Source: Elysia chlorotica
Lineage: Eukaryota; Mollusca; Gastropoda; Plakobranchidae
Length of the DNA: 64,000 nt
Direction of reading: 5' to 3'
NCBI GenBank assembly: GCA_003991915.1
Contig: RQTK01000239.1
Span: 371,519-435,518 of the forward strand
In this document: positions 48,201-59,241 of the stretch, piece by piece
Numbering within the stretch: position 1 is the stretch's first letter
Layout of the letters: every line of letters begins with the position of its first letter
The notes under the pieces: generated by a model
Database searches by the model: none
Seen by the model: only the letters and a program-made list of their open reading frames with translations
Told to the model about the DNA's origin: nothing
Translations under genes and position numbers: made by a program

Positions 48201-50685
48201 CTGTAGTACACATTACACTGTTCACCGCATTTACCGAAAATAGATGTAAGTGAAAGATCAATCTACAAGTTGATTAGTCTAGGACGATCCTAGTGCCACA
48301 AAGGGGTACTTATGAGACGTTAGAAACGAGAATGGGCCCAGTAAACTGGTTAGCTAAATTAGTCCATAGTCTTGGACGAGCCTAGTGCCACAAAGGACCG
48401 GGGTACTTATGAGACGTTAAAAACTAAAACGGGCCCACTATACTGGGTTTACCAGGCGTTACTGTCGGAAATGGCAGCAAGCAGTGAGCGATCAATGGCA
48501 CACACAATTTCTAGTTGGATACAGCCAAATACATTTTTCTACCATAATACAGACATATGTTCTCAGGAAAACAAATTAATATGTAGTGGTTTGCGGCTAT
48601 GCTTATTGATTTAGTAACAGGCAAGAGAGAAAATTCACTTTAGTTACCTGTGAAAGGACATTTCTTGTCAATGTAGGTGCCGACGATTGCCTGAAAAAAA
48701 AAAAACAACTTTTTTTTTAAAAACACAAAACGAACAAAGCCAGTATTTAAAAACAAAGAATCAGATTAATATTATGAACAATGTAAGTTCAGATATACAA
48801 CTAAGCTACAGTTGCATACAAGTTGCATATACTCGACACCCCGCAGTGCACAATTGGGAGGTGCTCAGTTAGTGAAGTGCACGTGAGCGGTACTAGTAGT
48901 TCTTTCACAGCAAGGCAGTCAAGTGACGTGCTGCGCTTAATGGGTTTGACTGACATTCGGATAATGACACAAACATAAAAGTTCCTACGTTACACAGTGC
49001 ATTCAGACTACACATCTAATAAGGCTTAAAAGTTACATTAAAAAAAATAAAATGTGTATTTTGCTACACCTTAAACTTACCTCACGTGGAGTTTTGAAGC
49101 CTAGCCCAACATTTCTCACATATCTCAAATTTTTCTTTGACTTTCCTTGAAGGATAGCCTTTTTGTTCAAAAAGACAGTTGGCTGCTTTTGAAAAGCTTT
49201 CTCAGTCTGGAAGTTCAATAAAAAGAATAAAAATGTCAGCAAACAAAAAAATGCGGATGGAAGTAGAGAATTTTCCTATTCCATTATCAAAGCCTTACTC
49301 TCTGAACATCTGAGAATCTAGCTGTACATTATAAGAAAATCATCATTTACACAGCGTAAGGTGTTACAATGTGAACCCAAAAATGGTGATTGAGAAAAAG
49401 TTGCAACACTAAATTGTTCAGATTCTATCTAAATCGGCATTAGGTTCAATTTAAACCTGAAAATAGGATTCTTTCAATTAATTGGCACCATCATAGATTC
49501 TGGAATATATCCAATTTAAGTGTAGGCTAATTTTCAAAGTCAAAATAAGGGATTGATTCAAATTGGCAAATATTTCCTTGTAGATAGACCATACTGTCAC
49601 GTTACTGTGCTGGTGAAGGTATCTTAAATTATTACTCCCGGCTTTTTCACTTCTTTCTAAGAAACAGCATAACCCTAGATGACAGTATGTATAGGTATTA
49701 TTCCTTCTGCGAACCTGCACCGCCCACACTGTCAATTTGCCTTGCCAATGACTTTGTCAGAGGACTTTACACACTGACTTGCCATGACTGAGAAACCAAT
49801 CTTTAAATGTTTTACAGAATTTAAACATAATAGATCTAATTTATAGGATCCACAGGGATTCATGTTAGCCAGAAGAAATAACATTTCACGATCTGTTTAC
49901 GTTCTGTGAACACTCAGACAGTTCTAGCGCCATCTGCTCTTGAAAGCCGCTTTGGTTGTTGGACTTTTTCAGTATCTAAACAGACTTGAATCTAAGTCAA
50001 ATCGCAAAATGTTAAAAGACAATATTTGGATAGCTCTAGACCTAATCTAGGTTTCAGTAAGATTCTATTCTATCTACAAGGCAAAATTACAGGATGGGAA
50101 TAATCTAAATTATAATCAACTAGATCTAAGCCTATCTAGATCTAGTTTAGTACATTCCTGAGATCGAGATTCTAAATCTAGGGTAGAATGTACAAACAAG
50201 ACATAGCTTATGTCACAACAAAATGAGAATAAGAAAGCTTACAACGAGACGTAAGCTACGTCATGTTTGTGCATTCTGTCCGTAGACCTAGGATCTAGTC
50301 TAGATCTAAATTATTGCTGGATATAGCCTAGATCTATCTATAATTCGTAAAAGGAAACCCATGCCAATAAAATTTAAGATTGACACGAATCTAAGAATTG
50401 CCTGTATCACTTAAAACTGAGCTTGCACTTGCAGAACAACATCGGGAAGATCTAGACTCTATATCCCTCACTTAAACTATCGATAAATGGTAAGCAACGT
50501 TTAAAGATAAGTGAAGGAAGTCTGCAATAGGTATTCATATCATATGTGAGAAGTCAACCTCTTTATTAGCGGTGAAATGGAATCAAATACGAAATTGAAG
50601 GTAAAACAACATTTTGGTTGATGAAAGACCCTGGTAATTCTTGATATTTTATGGTTTTAGCTCACGTTACCTGATGATCAGCCAT
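45217..50685 (-). CDS. RPS11: 40S ribosomal protein S11 (uS17)
   Basis: Five exons: 50671-50685, 49081-49206, 48648-48690, 46298-46460, 45217-45340. All are GT-AG and in phase, giving 156 residues (human 158). It encodes the small-subunit protein eS11/uS17. Recognisable stretches are [81 protein letters not shown] and a basic C-terminus. The first exon carries only five codons (MADHQ), a common layout for ribosomal protein genes. Minus-strand CTCTTCCTTTTT about 30 bases before the ATG fits a 5'-TOP start. The 3' UTR is only tens of bases. Introns contain a dead LINE piece (intron 4) and a tandem duplication (intron 3). I looked for a box C/D snoRNA in the introns and found none that was convincing. 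Confidence 0.96.
45862..46262 (+). pseudogene. Degraded LINE reverse transcriptase 3' fragment
   Basis: Plus-strand reading in shifting frames gives [19 protein letters not shown] (family pattern SFVLSRLDYCNALL) and then [20 protein letters not shown] (family pattern LHWLPIxYRIDYKI). These are conserved late RT blocks of CR1/L2/Jockey-type LINEs. Frameshifts and an internal stop show it is dead. It lies antisense in RPS11 intron 4. Confidence 0.7.
48275..48447 (+). repeat. About 92-bp tandem duplication in RPS11 intron 3
   Basis: Units at 48275 and 48367 share CCTAGTGCCACAAAGG, GGGTACTTATGAGACGTTA and GGGCCCA, with small indels. Confidence 0.85.
49735..49797 (+). repeat. Fragment of tRNA-derived SINE family C
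   Basis: AGAGGACTTTACACACTGAC then TTGCCATGACTGAGAAA closely matches 61317-61354 next to the tRNA-like head at 61200. It lies in RPS11 intron 1. Confidence 0.5.
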
Positions 50686-51387
50686 GTTTTATCTCGGTAG
50701 GGAGACCAAAAAGGAAGAGAATGTGACTGTAGCTGTCGAAGAGAAATATTTTACATTAATGTTCTTAGGACATAAAAGAGTTCTTTTGGAGTTTCTGTAT
50801 TATCTATTGGTGTATATATTTTTTTTCTTTCTTTTAAGTTAAGATGTAGAAGTTGGGTGGATATATGAAACACCACATTTAAATACATGCATGAGAACAA
50901 GATCATCTTGTATTATTATTCTAATATATTATAGACGTTCTTTCTGTTCGTTTTATGTTATAGTTAGCGAAATGACAAATATACGTCAAGGTCGTTATAA
51001 ATATTACTCGGGCGAGGTAACTTAAAGTCAATAACTAACTTAATAATATATTAATCTTTATCAATATTGCAAAATGTATACATCTCAATTAGGCCTAACG
51101 GTGTATTTAAGTCAATTGTGTGTTTAATTAAAATCCATTGGCAATCATTCCGACATAAAGGGCATCCTATAGGCCATACTTTATACCCAAGCTATCGATA
51201 TTTTTCAAAGTACTATTTTCGATGGCCGCCCAGCCTTTCGTGTATCATTCCTTCCCTCTCCCGTTGTTTAGGACATCAACTGCCAACGTCCTCACCCTCA
51301 ATCCCCCACACCTAGCAATAGCCCACTAAGCCCGGTACTCTTTGGATACTATTCTATTACTAAGTTTGGTTAACTGTTATTTAAAAA
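50686..51387. promoter_or_regulatory. Bidirectional promoter interval RPS11/NDUFV3
   Basis: There are 702 bp between the divergent RPS11 and NDUFV3 start codons with no other gene. Near RPS11, minus-strand CTCTTCCTTTTT (50719 to 50708) is a candidate 5'-TOP start. No TATA box was identified on the NDUFV3 side. CTAGATCTAG-type words cluster just outside, in RPS11 intron 1 (50030-50460) and NDUFV3 intron 1 (51470-51590). Confidence 0.55.
50708..50719 (-). promoter_or_regulatory. 5'-TOP-like motif of RPS11
   Basis: CTCTTCCTTTTT on the minus strand, 23 to 34 bases upstream of the RPS11 ATG. A cap-site C followed by pyrimidines is the known translational control element of ribosomal protein mRNAs. 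The start site is inferred. Confidence 0.5.
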
Positions 51388-54300
51388 ATGTTACGGACAA
51401 CACAAACATGCTTGAGAGCCGCCTCACCGATATTACAGAGACATGCATCCGTAAGTTACTAGATTCTAAATCTAGCTAGCACAGTTTTTCAGTACCCTAA
51501 TACAATTTTACCGACTGTAGACTACACCAGATCTAGATTCTAGCCTATAATATAGATGTCTAGAAATCTAGATCTAAATCTAAATACAGTCACGGTCTTC
51601 ATATAAAGGCAGCGTCACTTTGCGCGAACTGTGGTTTGTGAGAAAGGACGGTGTCACTTTGCACCAACTGTGGTTGGTGAGAGAGGACTCTTGTCACTTT
51701 GCACCTAGTCTTAACTAAATGATGGTATAGCATCATTTTAATGTAAATGTATGTCTATATAATACCATTTCGGCATCAAGTTTTGAATTATATGTCTCGT
51801 AAAGGAACTGCACCAAAGCTATATATATCCAGGCATTGTGTCACTGACCAGATTGCCTACCCTCTTAGTATCCTCTTCCAGCGATCACTAGACCATGGAG
51901 TGTTGCCTCGAGAATGGAAGAAAGCCAACGTTACCCCTATCTTTAAAAAAGGGAGCCGTCTTAGCCCGAATAACTATCGACCAGTATCACTCACTTGTAT
52001 TCTCTGTAAAGTGATGGAGAAAATAGTCAGAGAGGGAGTAATAGAGCATCTGAGGAAGAATGATCTGATAAGCAGACACCAGCACGGATTTGTCAAGGGT
52101 AGATCATGTAACACCCAATTACTTGAGGCATTGGACACTTGGACCGACCTTCTCGATACGGGTAGCAACGTGGATGTTATCTACATGGACTTCCAGAAAG
52201 CCTTTGATTCGGTCCCACATCAACGCCTAATTCACAAATTGAAAGCCCATGGGATAACACAGAATGTACTACAATGGATAAGTGCCTTCCTGGCAGACCG
52301 GAAACAGCAGGTTATCTTAGGTGACACTCACTCCCAGGAAGCAGAAGTAACAAGTGGCATCCCCCAGGGCAGTGTGTTGGGACCTGTCTTATTCCTGCTA
52401 TACATCAATGACTTGCCTCAAGGTATCGCAAACACAGTGAAAATGTTCGCAGACGACACCAAGCTTTACGGGAAAAGCGACACAGATCTTGATACAAATT
52501 CCATCCAGGAGGATCTGACAAAACTTCAGGAGTGGTCGGAAAGATGGCTACTAAAATTCCACCCACAGAAATGTATAGTCATGAAACTGGGTAAAAACAA
52601 AAGGGAGGCTGCATACCAGATGAAAAGCAAGGATGAAATCTGCACTCTGACAGAAGAAGAACACCAGAAAGACCTCGGCGTCATAATCGATAACCAGCTT
52701 AGCTTCAAAGAACACACAGCACAGGCCATCTCTAAAGCTCAGATCCTTTGATCACCTATCAGAAGACACCTTTACGCAATTACTCAAGAGCATGGTCAGA
52801 CCAATCCTTGAGTATGGTCATATGAATTATTATTATTATTATTAAATATAAATAGGGCCTACAGTAAACTATATGCATATCTAGATACTTTCAGAAAACA
52901 AACACATTTATAAACCAATAAAGATGTTTTCAAGTTATCCTTTTCAACATTTTTGTATCTAGAGTGTTTTGATTTTTGTTTCAAGAACATATAATGACAT
53001 ACATGTATTATTGTGAATCTGCGACTACCACTAATAATAGTAATACTGTACCAGTAGTTTTACTTCTTCACTCAATTGAATTGAAAATAAGGGCCACTGG
53101 TCAATTCATAAATTGTATCGTTTTTAAATTTTATCATCTTCCAAGAATAATGTTTATCTTTTCATGAATATCAGAGGGTCGCACCACTAGCAAGTGCTGC
53201 AGAAATGTCAACAAATGCCAGTTCCAAAGATTCTAAACCTTCCAAGGAGAAACCAAAATCAGCTTCCTCTCAGCCTGCCAAAGGTTTGTAAATTTTATAT
53301 TGGATTTAGTGTATCGTATATAAATGTTAGAATTTATTTCAAATTAAAAAACGTTCTCTTTATTCATATTAATTTGAAGCGTACTATGTGTACCCGTAAT
53401 TGCTAGTGCTAGGTTTAAATTTTGGTGAAGAGCAGCTCTACTATGCTCTGTTATTTGAGTCTTTAGAAATGTGTACCATCAATTATTCAATGTAATTTTA
53501 TACATACATACATGTAGGCCTACCTGTACTGGGTTATAAAACTTTACCATCAGATGGCTAAGTCTTTGTCAAGGCTCATTGATTTGTTGATGTGGTGTTC
53601 AATATTTAGGACTGAAGGCCTACTGTTTGTCAATAATGAACCTGCCAATGCTGCTAAGTATTGCCCTTGGTGATTTGTATATAGTTTTACTTGAACTTCT
53701 GTATTAGACATAAGAGCTAGATCACAAAATGAGTAAAAATTTTTTTGTCATTATACTCAGATGAGTTTAAATATTTTTGAAGCGAGGGGAGATGTAATAC
53801 ATTTATGTCACAAGAGCGGATAATAATCCTTGTTAATGCGCAACAAATTTTTGATAATCAAATTGTTGTTCTGCACCTCAATGTGACTTGTTAATAGTGT
53901 CTACCATAGACCAGTCAATAGTTGATTAAAGTGATCAAGTACAAGTTGTATATCATTAACTCGGACTCAAAGCACACCCTACAATCAACGAACAGATAAA
54001 AAGAGCTGATTTTTCTTCTTCTCTGTCTATAGTAAACTACCTTTGATCCAACGAACTAATCTCATACCCATCTTCAGATCTAACGAACTGGAAAATTTGG
54101 TATTGCACACCAGACACTAAATTAATATACTGTAAAAATGAATTAAACCACCAACGATCTGTCAACTGGTCCCCATCGATTAATACTTCTCCCAAAAGCG
54201 ATGATTGTGATGTAGTGTTGTTTTCAGTAAAAATTACAAGCAACCAGAAGAGGGGGGATCGAGGGGCAGCTAAGGGCTGACTGTCTGGTTCCAAGCATGA

Positions 54301-55487
54301 TAATAGATTAAAGAGATAAATCCATTTCAGATGCGTGGTTGTGTATGAGGCAGAATGAAAGGTAGGTCAACTGTAACTGGAATGAGAGGGAAGTACTGTA
54401 TTGGCAGCACTGAACCACATGTGGCCTCAACGAACTATTTAAGTTAAACGCCTATTGAACATGTACATGTATTTTAATATATGTACAGGATCTTTATAAC
54501 ATTGTTTTCAGGTTTTAAAAAAAAGGAAAGTCTTTGGTTTTTGCCATTACATTCCACGCCTTTACAGTGGAAACCTCATACTTTGAATTCCTTGGAAATT
54601 TATCTAAACTTCGAATTACAGAATGGGAGTTAGGACATACTTGAACCACAAGTGTTAAAATTAGTACAGACAGAACTATATTATACCATTTTTTAGAAAA
54701 TGCATTTATAGATGATAGTTACCTATTGTTTTCTATCTATAACAACCTTCTCCCAACTCTATTTAAAAGGCATGTTTTAGTCAGCAATGAACATAGAATT
54801 CTACTTGACAGGTAGTACTTTTGTAATGCCTATTGGTGGTGTGAGCTTCAAATTAAGAGACTGACACCAGAAAAACTTCGAATTGTGAGTCTGACTTTAA
54901 TAGAGGCAAAGAGAGAAAAATAACCTTTTCTCTTGCAAAATTCGGTTTATGAGAAATTCTTACAATAGTATAAGATTTCGTTTTGTGAGGTTTCCACTGT
55001 ATTTACTTTCGTCATTACTCAAGAGCCTCAGCTATCCATTCCGTACTTGATGACACAGGGGACAAAGCAAAAAAATATCAATTCTGGGGATGGAACCCTC
55101 TTACCCAGTGCCTTTATAAATGTGGCCCAATACTTTACACTATTTCACCTTTACTCCTTAATAGTCTGGAAATTGTTTGCTCTTGCCAATTTTGTTTATA
55201 CTAGAAAAAGCCTTTTGATTGCTTTTTTAGTTTGTTTTTTTTACTTTATTTCAAAAAAAAAAAACTGTTGTAAATTTTGTTACATGTAATTCACTTATCA
55301 ATTTCTTTGTCAATTTTTTCCTTTCTGAACAGACGCCTCAGTCACAGTTGCCGAGCCGGTTGACAAAGGTGACAGTTACAGGGCTGGTGAGGAATTCTTT
55401 AGCTTTGACTCCTACAGCTTCTACGATATAGAGAACAGTGTCCGACCCCACAGATGCCCTCAGCCCTCCAGTGAAAAGGCATCTTAA
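51388..55487 (+). CDS. NDUFV3: Complex I subunit NDUFV3 (10 kDa)
   Basis: Three exons: 51388-51450, 53175-53283, 55333-55487. They splice GT-AG with phases 0 and 1, giving 108 residues, the length of the short human NDUFV3. The N-terminus MLRTTQTCLRAASPILQRHA is a good mitochondrial targeting peptide. A Ser/Lys-rich linker follows. The conserved C-terminal region reads FFSFDSYSFYDIENS and ends RCPQPSSEKAS, parallel to the DYSTYTFLDLN...RMPQPSSGRES pattern of NDUFV3. The protein is an accessory subunit on the flavoprotein arm of NADH dehydrogenase in the mitochondrial inner membrane. Exon 1 ends with a strong donor (GTAAGT). Intron 1 holds a LINE fragment and intron 2 a MITE. Identification rests on the C-terminal motif, length and targeting peptide. 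Confidence 0.85.
51608..51710 (+). repeat. About 40-bp tandem repeat, three units
   Basis: GTCACTTTGC recurs at about 51613, 51652 and 51692, with ACTGTGGTTTGTGAGAAAGG and ACTGTGGTTGGTGAGAGAGG between. It is in NDUFV3 intron 1, just before the LINE fragment. Confidence 0.85.
51780..52845 (+). mobile_element. LINE reverse transcriptase fragment (CR1/Jockey-like)
   Basis: A 334-codon frame (51747-52751) holds most of an RT domain: PVSLTCILCKVMEKIV, DLISRHQHGFVKGRSC, IYMDFQKAFDSVPHQRL, SGIPQGSVLGPVLF and FADDTKLYG (the F-x-DD catalytic block). After SKAQIL there is a stop, yet family-like sequence resumes in a shifted frame (LSEDTFTQLLKSMVRPILEYG, 52756-52818), indicating a small deletion. The endonuclease domain and the 3' end are missing; an (ATT)n run follows at 52827. 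It lies in NDUFV3 intron 1 in the sense orientation. It is non-autonomous; the exact clade is not determined. Confidence 0.88.
54565..54999. mobile_element. Tigger/pogo-like MITE
   Basis: Starts CAGTGGAAACCTCA and ends with the inverse TGAGGTTTCCACTG, with TA on both outer sides (54563-54564 and 55000-55001). CAGT-type ends and TA duplications fit the Tc1/mariner group, pogo/Tigger branch. The 435-bp interior has no transposase frame. It is in NDUFV3 intron 2. A related end sequence lies at 60614-60700. Confidence 0.75.
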
Positions 55488-56135
55488 TGATTTAGTTGGA
55501 TGATTGCTTTTCTTATTTTCTGGTTTCTTTACATTTAATGCTTAGTTGCAGTATCGGTAGTTTAGCTGCAGATATGTCTGTAGCCTGTGAGTATGAAGGC
55601 ATTATAGAGTTCAATTGAATTTTTAATTATAAGTTGTGTTCCAGTTTGTGTTCCAGTTAACTTCCACATTGCACTTGTGTTGAAAGAAGTTTTCTGTTAC
55701 AATTAAGCTTGTTTCAATTTGCATAGCCTTGTGACAATTGAACTGTGTTTTTCAAAATGTTCACATTTTAGAGGAGCAGCATTTGTTCCCACTAAGAAAT
55801 GTAACGCCTTTGGAATACAAGTTGAAGTGCTTGTAGAGCAATTTATGCCATACCTAGTACGTCAATATAGGCCATGAAGATGTAAAGTTGTTGTTTTTTT
55901 TCATTAAAAAAAAGTTACTTATGTACTTTTTTTTAAAGTTTGTTAATTATGCAGCAGTATGCTATGTAACAAAGTTACTGTTAATTTAATGATGCATACC
56001 TTATGTGATTCTCCTTGCCTGTCATTTGATGACAAAATATGCATTGACTCAAAAGTGTACAAAGATTACAGTGTAGTTCCCTTGTTTGGATCTCACCTGC
56101 AAAGAAAGTATTGAAATAAAACTTGCAGTTGCATA
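55488..56135 (+). other. NDUFV3 3' UTR
   Basis: A non-coding AT-rich stretch from the stop codon to the AATAAA at 56115-56120; nothing else recognised. Confidence 0.65.
56115..56120 (+). terminator. Poly(A) signal AATAAA of NDUFV3
   Basis: AATAAA in TTGAAATAAAACTTGC, about 630 bases after the stop. It is the first good signal in this orientation. Confidence 0.6.
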
Positions 56136-56554
56136 CATTTTGTTGAAGCTTTTTTCCCCCCCTTTTTTTTTTAAAGTGTTCATGCTATAATGTAAATCAT
56201 ATTATGCTCTCTATATGAGATACCGCTAATTTTTTTATGTTACTATGTTACTGTCATGATGAACACATGTGTTTCTTTTAACTGTCTCCCGCAGTTTTGG
56301 TCGTGTCGGACAAAAATTGCAATTTTTCCGATTTTTCTGGAACTAAAAAAATTATGAACATATACATGTAAAATGATTAAAAAGCTGAATATAACAAAAC
56401 TTCCCTCCAACTTAAGTTCTACTTCACAACCGGAAATAGACAAAATAAAGAGTTTACAACAGATCAATAGCTTTCTGCCTAAAAATAATAAAAGCTTTGC
56501 CAGCTTCTAGTTCATGTTAAATACTGTTACTACTTTTATATTGCACTTCTTCTT

Positions 56555-56993
56555 TTTCTTCTCTCTCTCTCTCTCTCACTCTCTCTTTCTCCCTCCTTCT
56601 TCCTCCCTCCTTTGGAATTGGATTCCTTTCCTCCTCTCTTGATTCTCTTCTTGTTTTTTTTTCTCTCCACTTTTTATACCCCTTTCTCTATCCCTTTATT
56701 TTCTTCACCTTTAAGTCTTTGCATCCTCGTTTTTGTTGTTGTTTTTCGTTTCTCTCTCTTGACTATTGCATAGCTTTCTTTTCTTCTTTTCTTTCTATTT
56801 CTCTTTTCTCTCTCTATCTCGCTGTCTCTTTCTCTATCTGGCACTCAGGCTTCTTCAAGATAACTGCTCCTTAATTATATTATTCCCTCTCTTTTTCCCC
56901 TTTTCCTTGACTCTCGCTCAACTTTCTTTTTTTTTTCTTCTCAATTCAATCTCTCTCTCTCCCCTTCTCTGTATCTCCCTCTCTTTCTTTCTA

Positions 56994-57040
<47 letters not shown>
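56555..57040 (+). repeat. CT-rich low-complexity tract
   Basis: About 480 bases of CT/TTTC-rich sequence ending in a pure (CT)n run at about 56998-57038. Frames across it are low-complexity artefacts. Confidence 0.85.
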
Positions 57041-57041
<1 letters not shown>

Positions 57042-58812
57042 CTTGACTCAAGTACTAGAATCTCCACATAAACTTTTAAATAAACGAAAGAATCCCTGGG
57101 TTTGCCAAGAAGCCTCCAATGTAGTAGTAAGGAAACAGTTAATTTATCATGTTTTCACAGGCATGTTTGGCAAATTTTGCCATTTTTATGGGTACATTTT
57201 GCAAAATATTGGGCTTCAAATAGCAAAAAGCTGTGGGGACAATTACTGTAAATTTATAATGGGAACCAAACTATTCAGTGGATGTGTAAAAAAATCTGTT
57301 TAAATTTTGCTCCAAAGTCTCTGTGCAAATTTGAACCAATACATTAGCAAATCAGTGAATATGGAAATGTGGAATTTCATGGCCACATCTGAATAAACAT
57401 TGAAACTTGAAGTGAAACTGACTGTTTAAACTAAGATTCATTGCTACATGTGATATCAGTATGGTAATTTAACTTGAACCCGTTGAATCATGAATGTATA
57501 CATGTATTTGGAGAATTACAACACAAATAATACTTTAGAGTTTGCTTTTTGCGACAATTGTTCCAGATCTCCTTAAGTTTCAGGAACTTAAAATTCAGGA
57601 ATTACTTTGCAGTCTATGTGGCTGTGGGCATAAAAACATGTAATATACCTTAGATGCTTAAGAAAATGTTTATCTTGAAAACTCAATTAGTCTAGATTCA
57701 ACTATTTAATACATGTGTAAAACAGTTTAGTGGAATTTGCAAAATAATTAAATAAAAGGTTGAGGAATTTTAGGGTGGCTAGTTTACTCTTGTAGGAACA
57801 GTTTCAGCATTAACAATAAAAGCAGCTCTTTTAATCTAATTTCTGTGGTTTTTATGAGGCTCTTCGAATATGAATGAATATCTTTTTAAAAAATATTTTC
57901 TCACCAGATGAAAGAATTTTGCCTCGACAAGCTGAATCCTGAAGGTAGAACTAAAACATGTTTTATATTTCGAGTTATTGAAGTGTCTATGAATGTTTGT
58001 TTTCTTTTTTTTATAAACAATCATGCTTTACTGGAAGTAGCTAAAATCTAAAACTTTCATAACACAGATTCTCTATTATAAATGTGAAGGATAGTGCCAA
58101 GCTAAATGCCATCATGAAATATGTACATGTACATTGTAAGTGCATACACACCCCATACACTCTAGGTTACTGCTTAAAACTTACATCAACTGATGTCTAA
58201 AATATAATTTCAAAGTTGATATAAGTGAATGTTCAGACTTGAAAATCAAAAGTGTTTTCAAATTCCAATTGTGTAAAATTTCACACTGCCATCAATTCAA
58301 ACATTTCAATCTTTTCACCATTTAATTCATCTTTTGTTTTTGGTTTAGCTATTAGCTTTCCCTCTGTTTAGTAAATTTTTGTCATCAATTAAATACATAC
58401 AGTAAAGGAGTGTACTGGATATAATTACAACAAAATAAAATCATATTGACAATCTGTTTCTAGTAAGGTACGACAAAAGACAAAACGATATTTTGGTTGT
58501 GGGTTTTTTTATTTTTTTTTATTTGGCGTCCTCTGATTCTGATCTTTAAAAAAAATTCGATATCACTGATTATGAACGCAAAAAAAATATAGCATACGTG
58601 TAAAACGTAATAGAAAAACGACTAGTTTACAAATTAAAGTAATTATACACTAATAGTTATACTAATACATGTGCCTAGCTACAACATTTATCCTTTAGCG
58701 ATTCTGACTATCAGTTTACGATGCAGTTACATGTGTAGCCTACATACATGTAATTATTTATCTATCTGTCTCCAGTGTTTGTATTTGTTTTTGTCTGTCT
58801 CGGTACAGACTC

Positions 58813-58817
<5 letters not shown>

Positions 58818-58896
<79 letters not shown>

Positions 58897-58902
58897 TCTC
58901 TA
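58818..58902 (+). repeat. (CT)n microsatellite
   Basis: CT dinucleotide run with two TGTCT interruptions. Confidence 0.92.
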
Positions 58903-59053
58903 CATGCATTCACACTATGCTATAGTTATACAGGGAAACGTTACGGGTACGGTAATAACGGTATCATTATTATTATTTTTTGCTATATACACATTTTGTC
59001 GCCCGTTTTTATTGCATGATTAGTTGCATCGATGTTATTAAGGAGGGGGACAA

Positions 59054-59124
59054 CATCAGTTCGGATAGTCTATATATAGTGCTGATGTTGGACATTTAAA
59101 CCAACTCAACTCATCAGTTCGGAT
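59054..59124 (+). mobile_element. 45-bp SINE tail fragment with 13-bp target duplication
   Basis: CATCAGTTCGGAT occurs at 59054-59066 and 59112-59124. Between them, TATATATAGTGCTGATGTTGG and TTTAAACCAACTCAACT resemble the SINE-like tail at 1736-1800. This fits a severely 5'-truncated retroposed SINE. Confidence 0.65.
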
Positions 59125-59241
59125 TCTTACTAATTCACTAGTATCACTTGTGTCAGTAGCACACTCTTTCTTATAATTATACTTTACTTAATCCTATACT
59201 CTAATTTTAACCAATTGTTTCAAAAATAATTCTCACACTAG

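Larger units (their letters stand above)
56136..59241 (+). other. Intergenic interval with pyrimidine tracts
   Basis: No coding exon recognised; an upstream exon of the gene at 59242 could be hidden here. It holds CT-rich tracts at 56555-57040 and 58818-58902 and a small SINE fragment at 59054-59124. The rest is AT-rich. Confidence 0.45.

Noticed and set aside
49255-49350. Possible box C/D snoRNA in RPS11 intron 1 (minus-strand ATGATGA near 49341)
   Set aside because: No CTGA box D or terminal stem at the right distance downstream. RPS11 introns host snoRNAs in other animals, but none could be supported here.
50972-51016. Alternative NDUFV3 first exon (ATG at 50972 with a GTAACT donor)
   Set aside because: In phase but the peptide is not a targeting sequence; the exon at 51388-51450 has a strong donor and a clear mitochondrial presequence.
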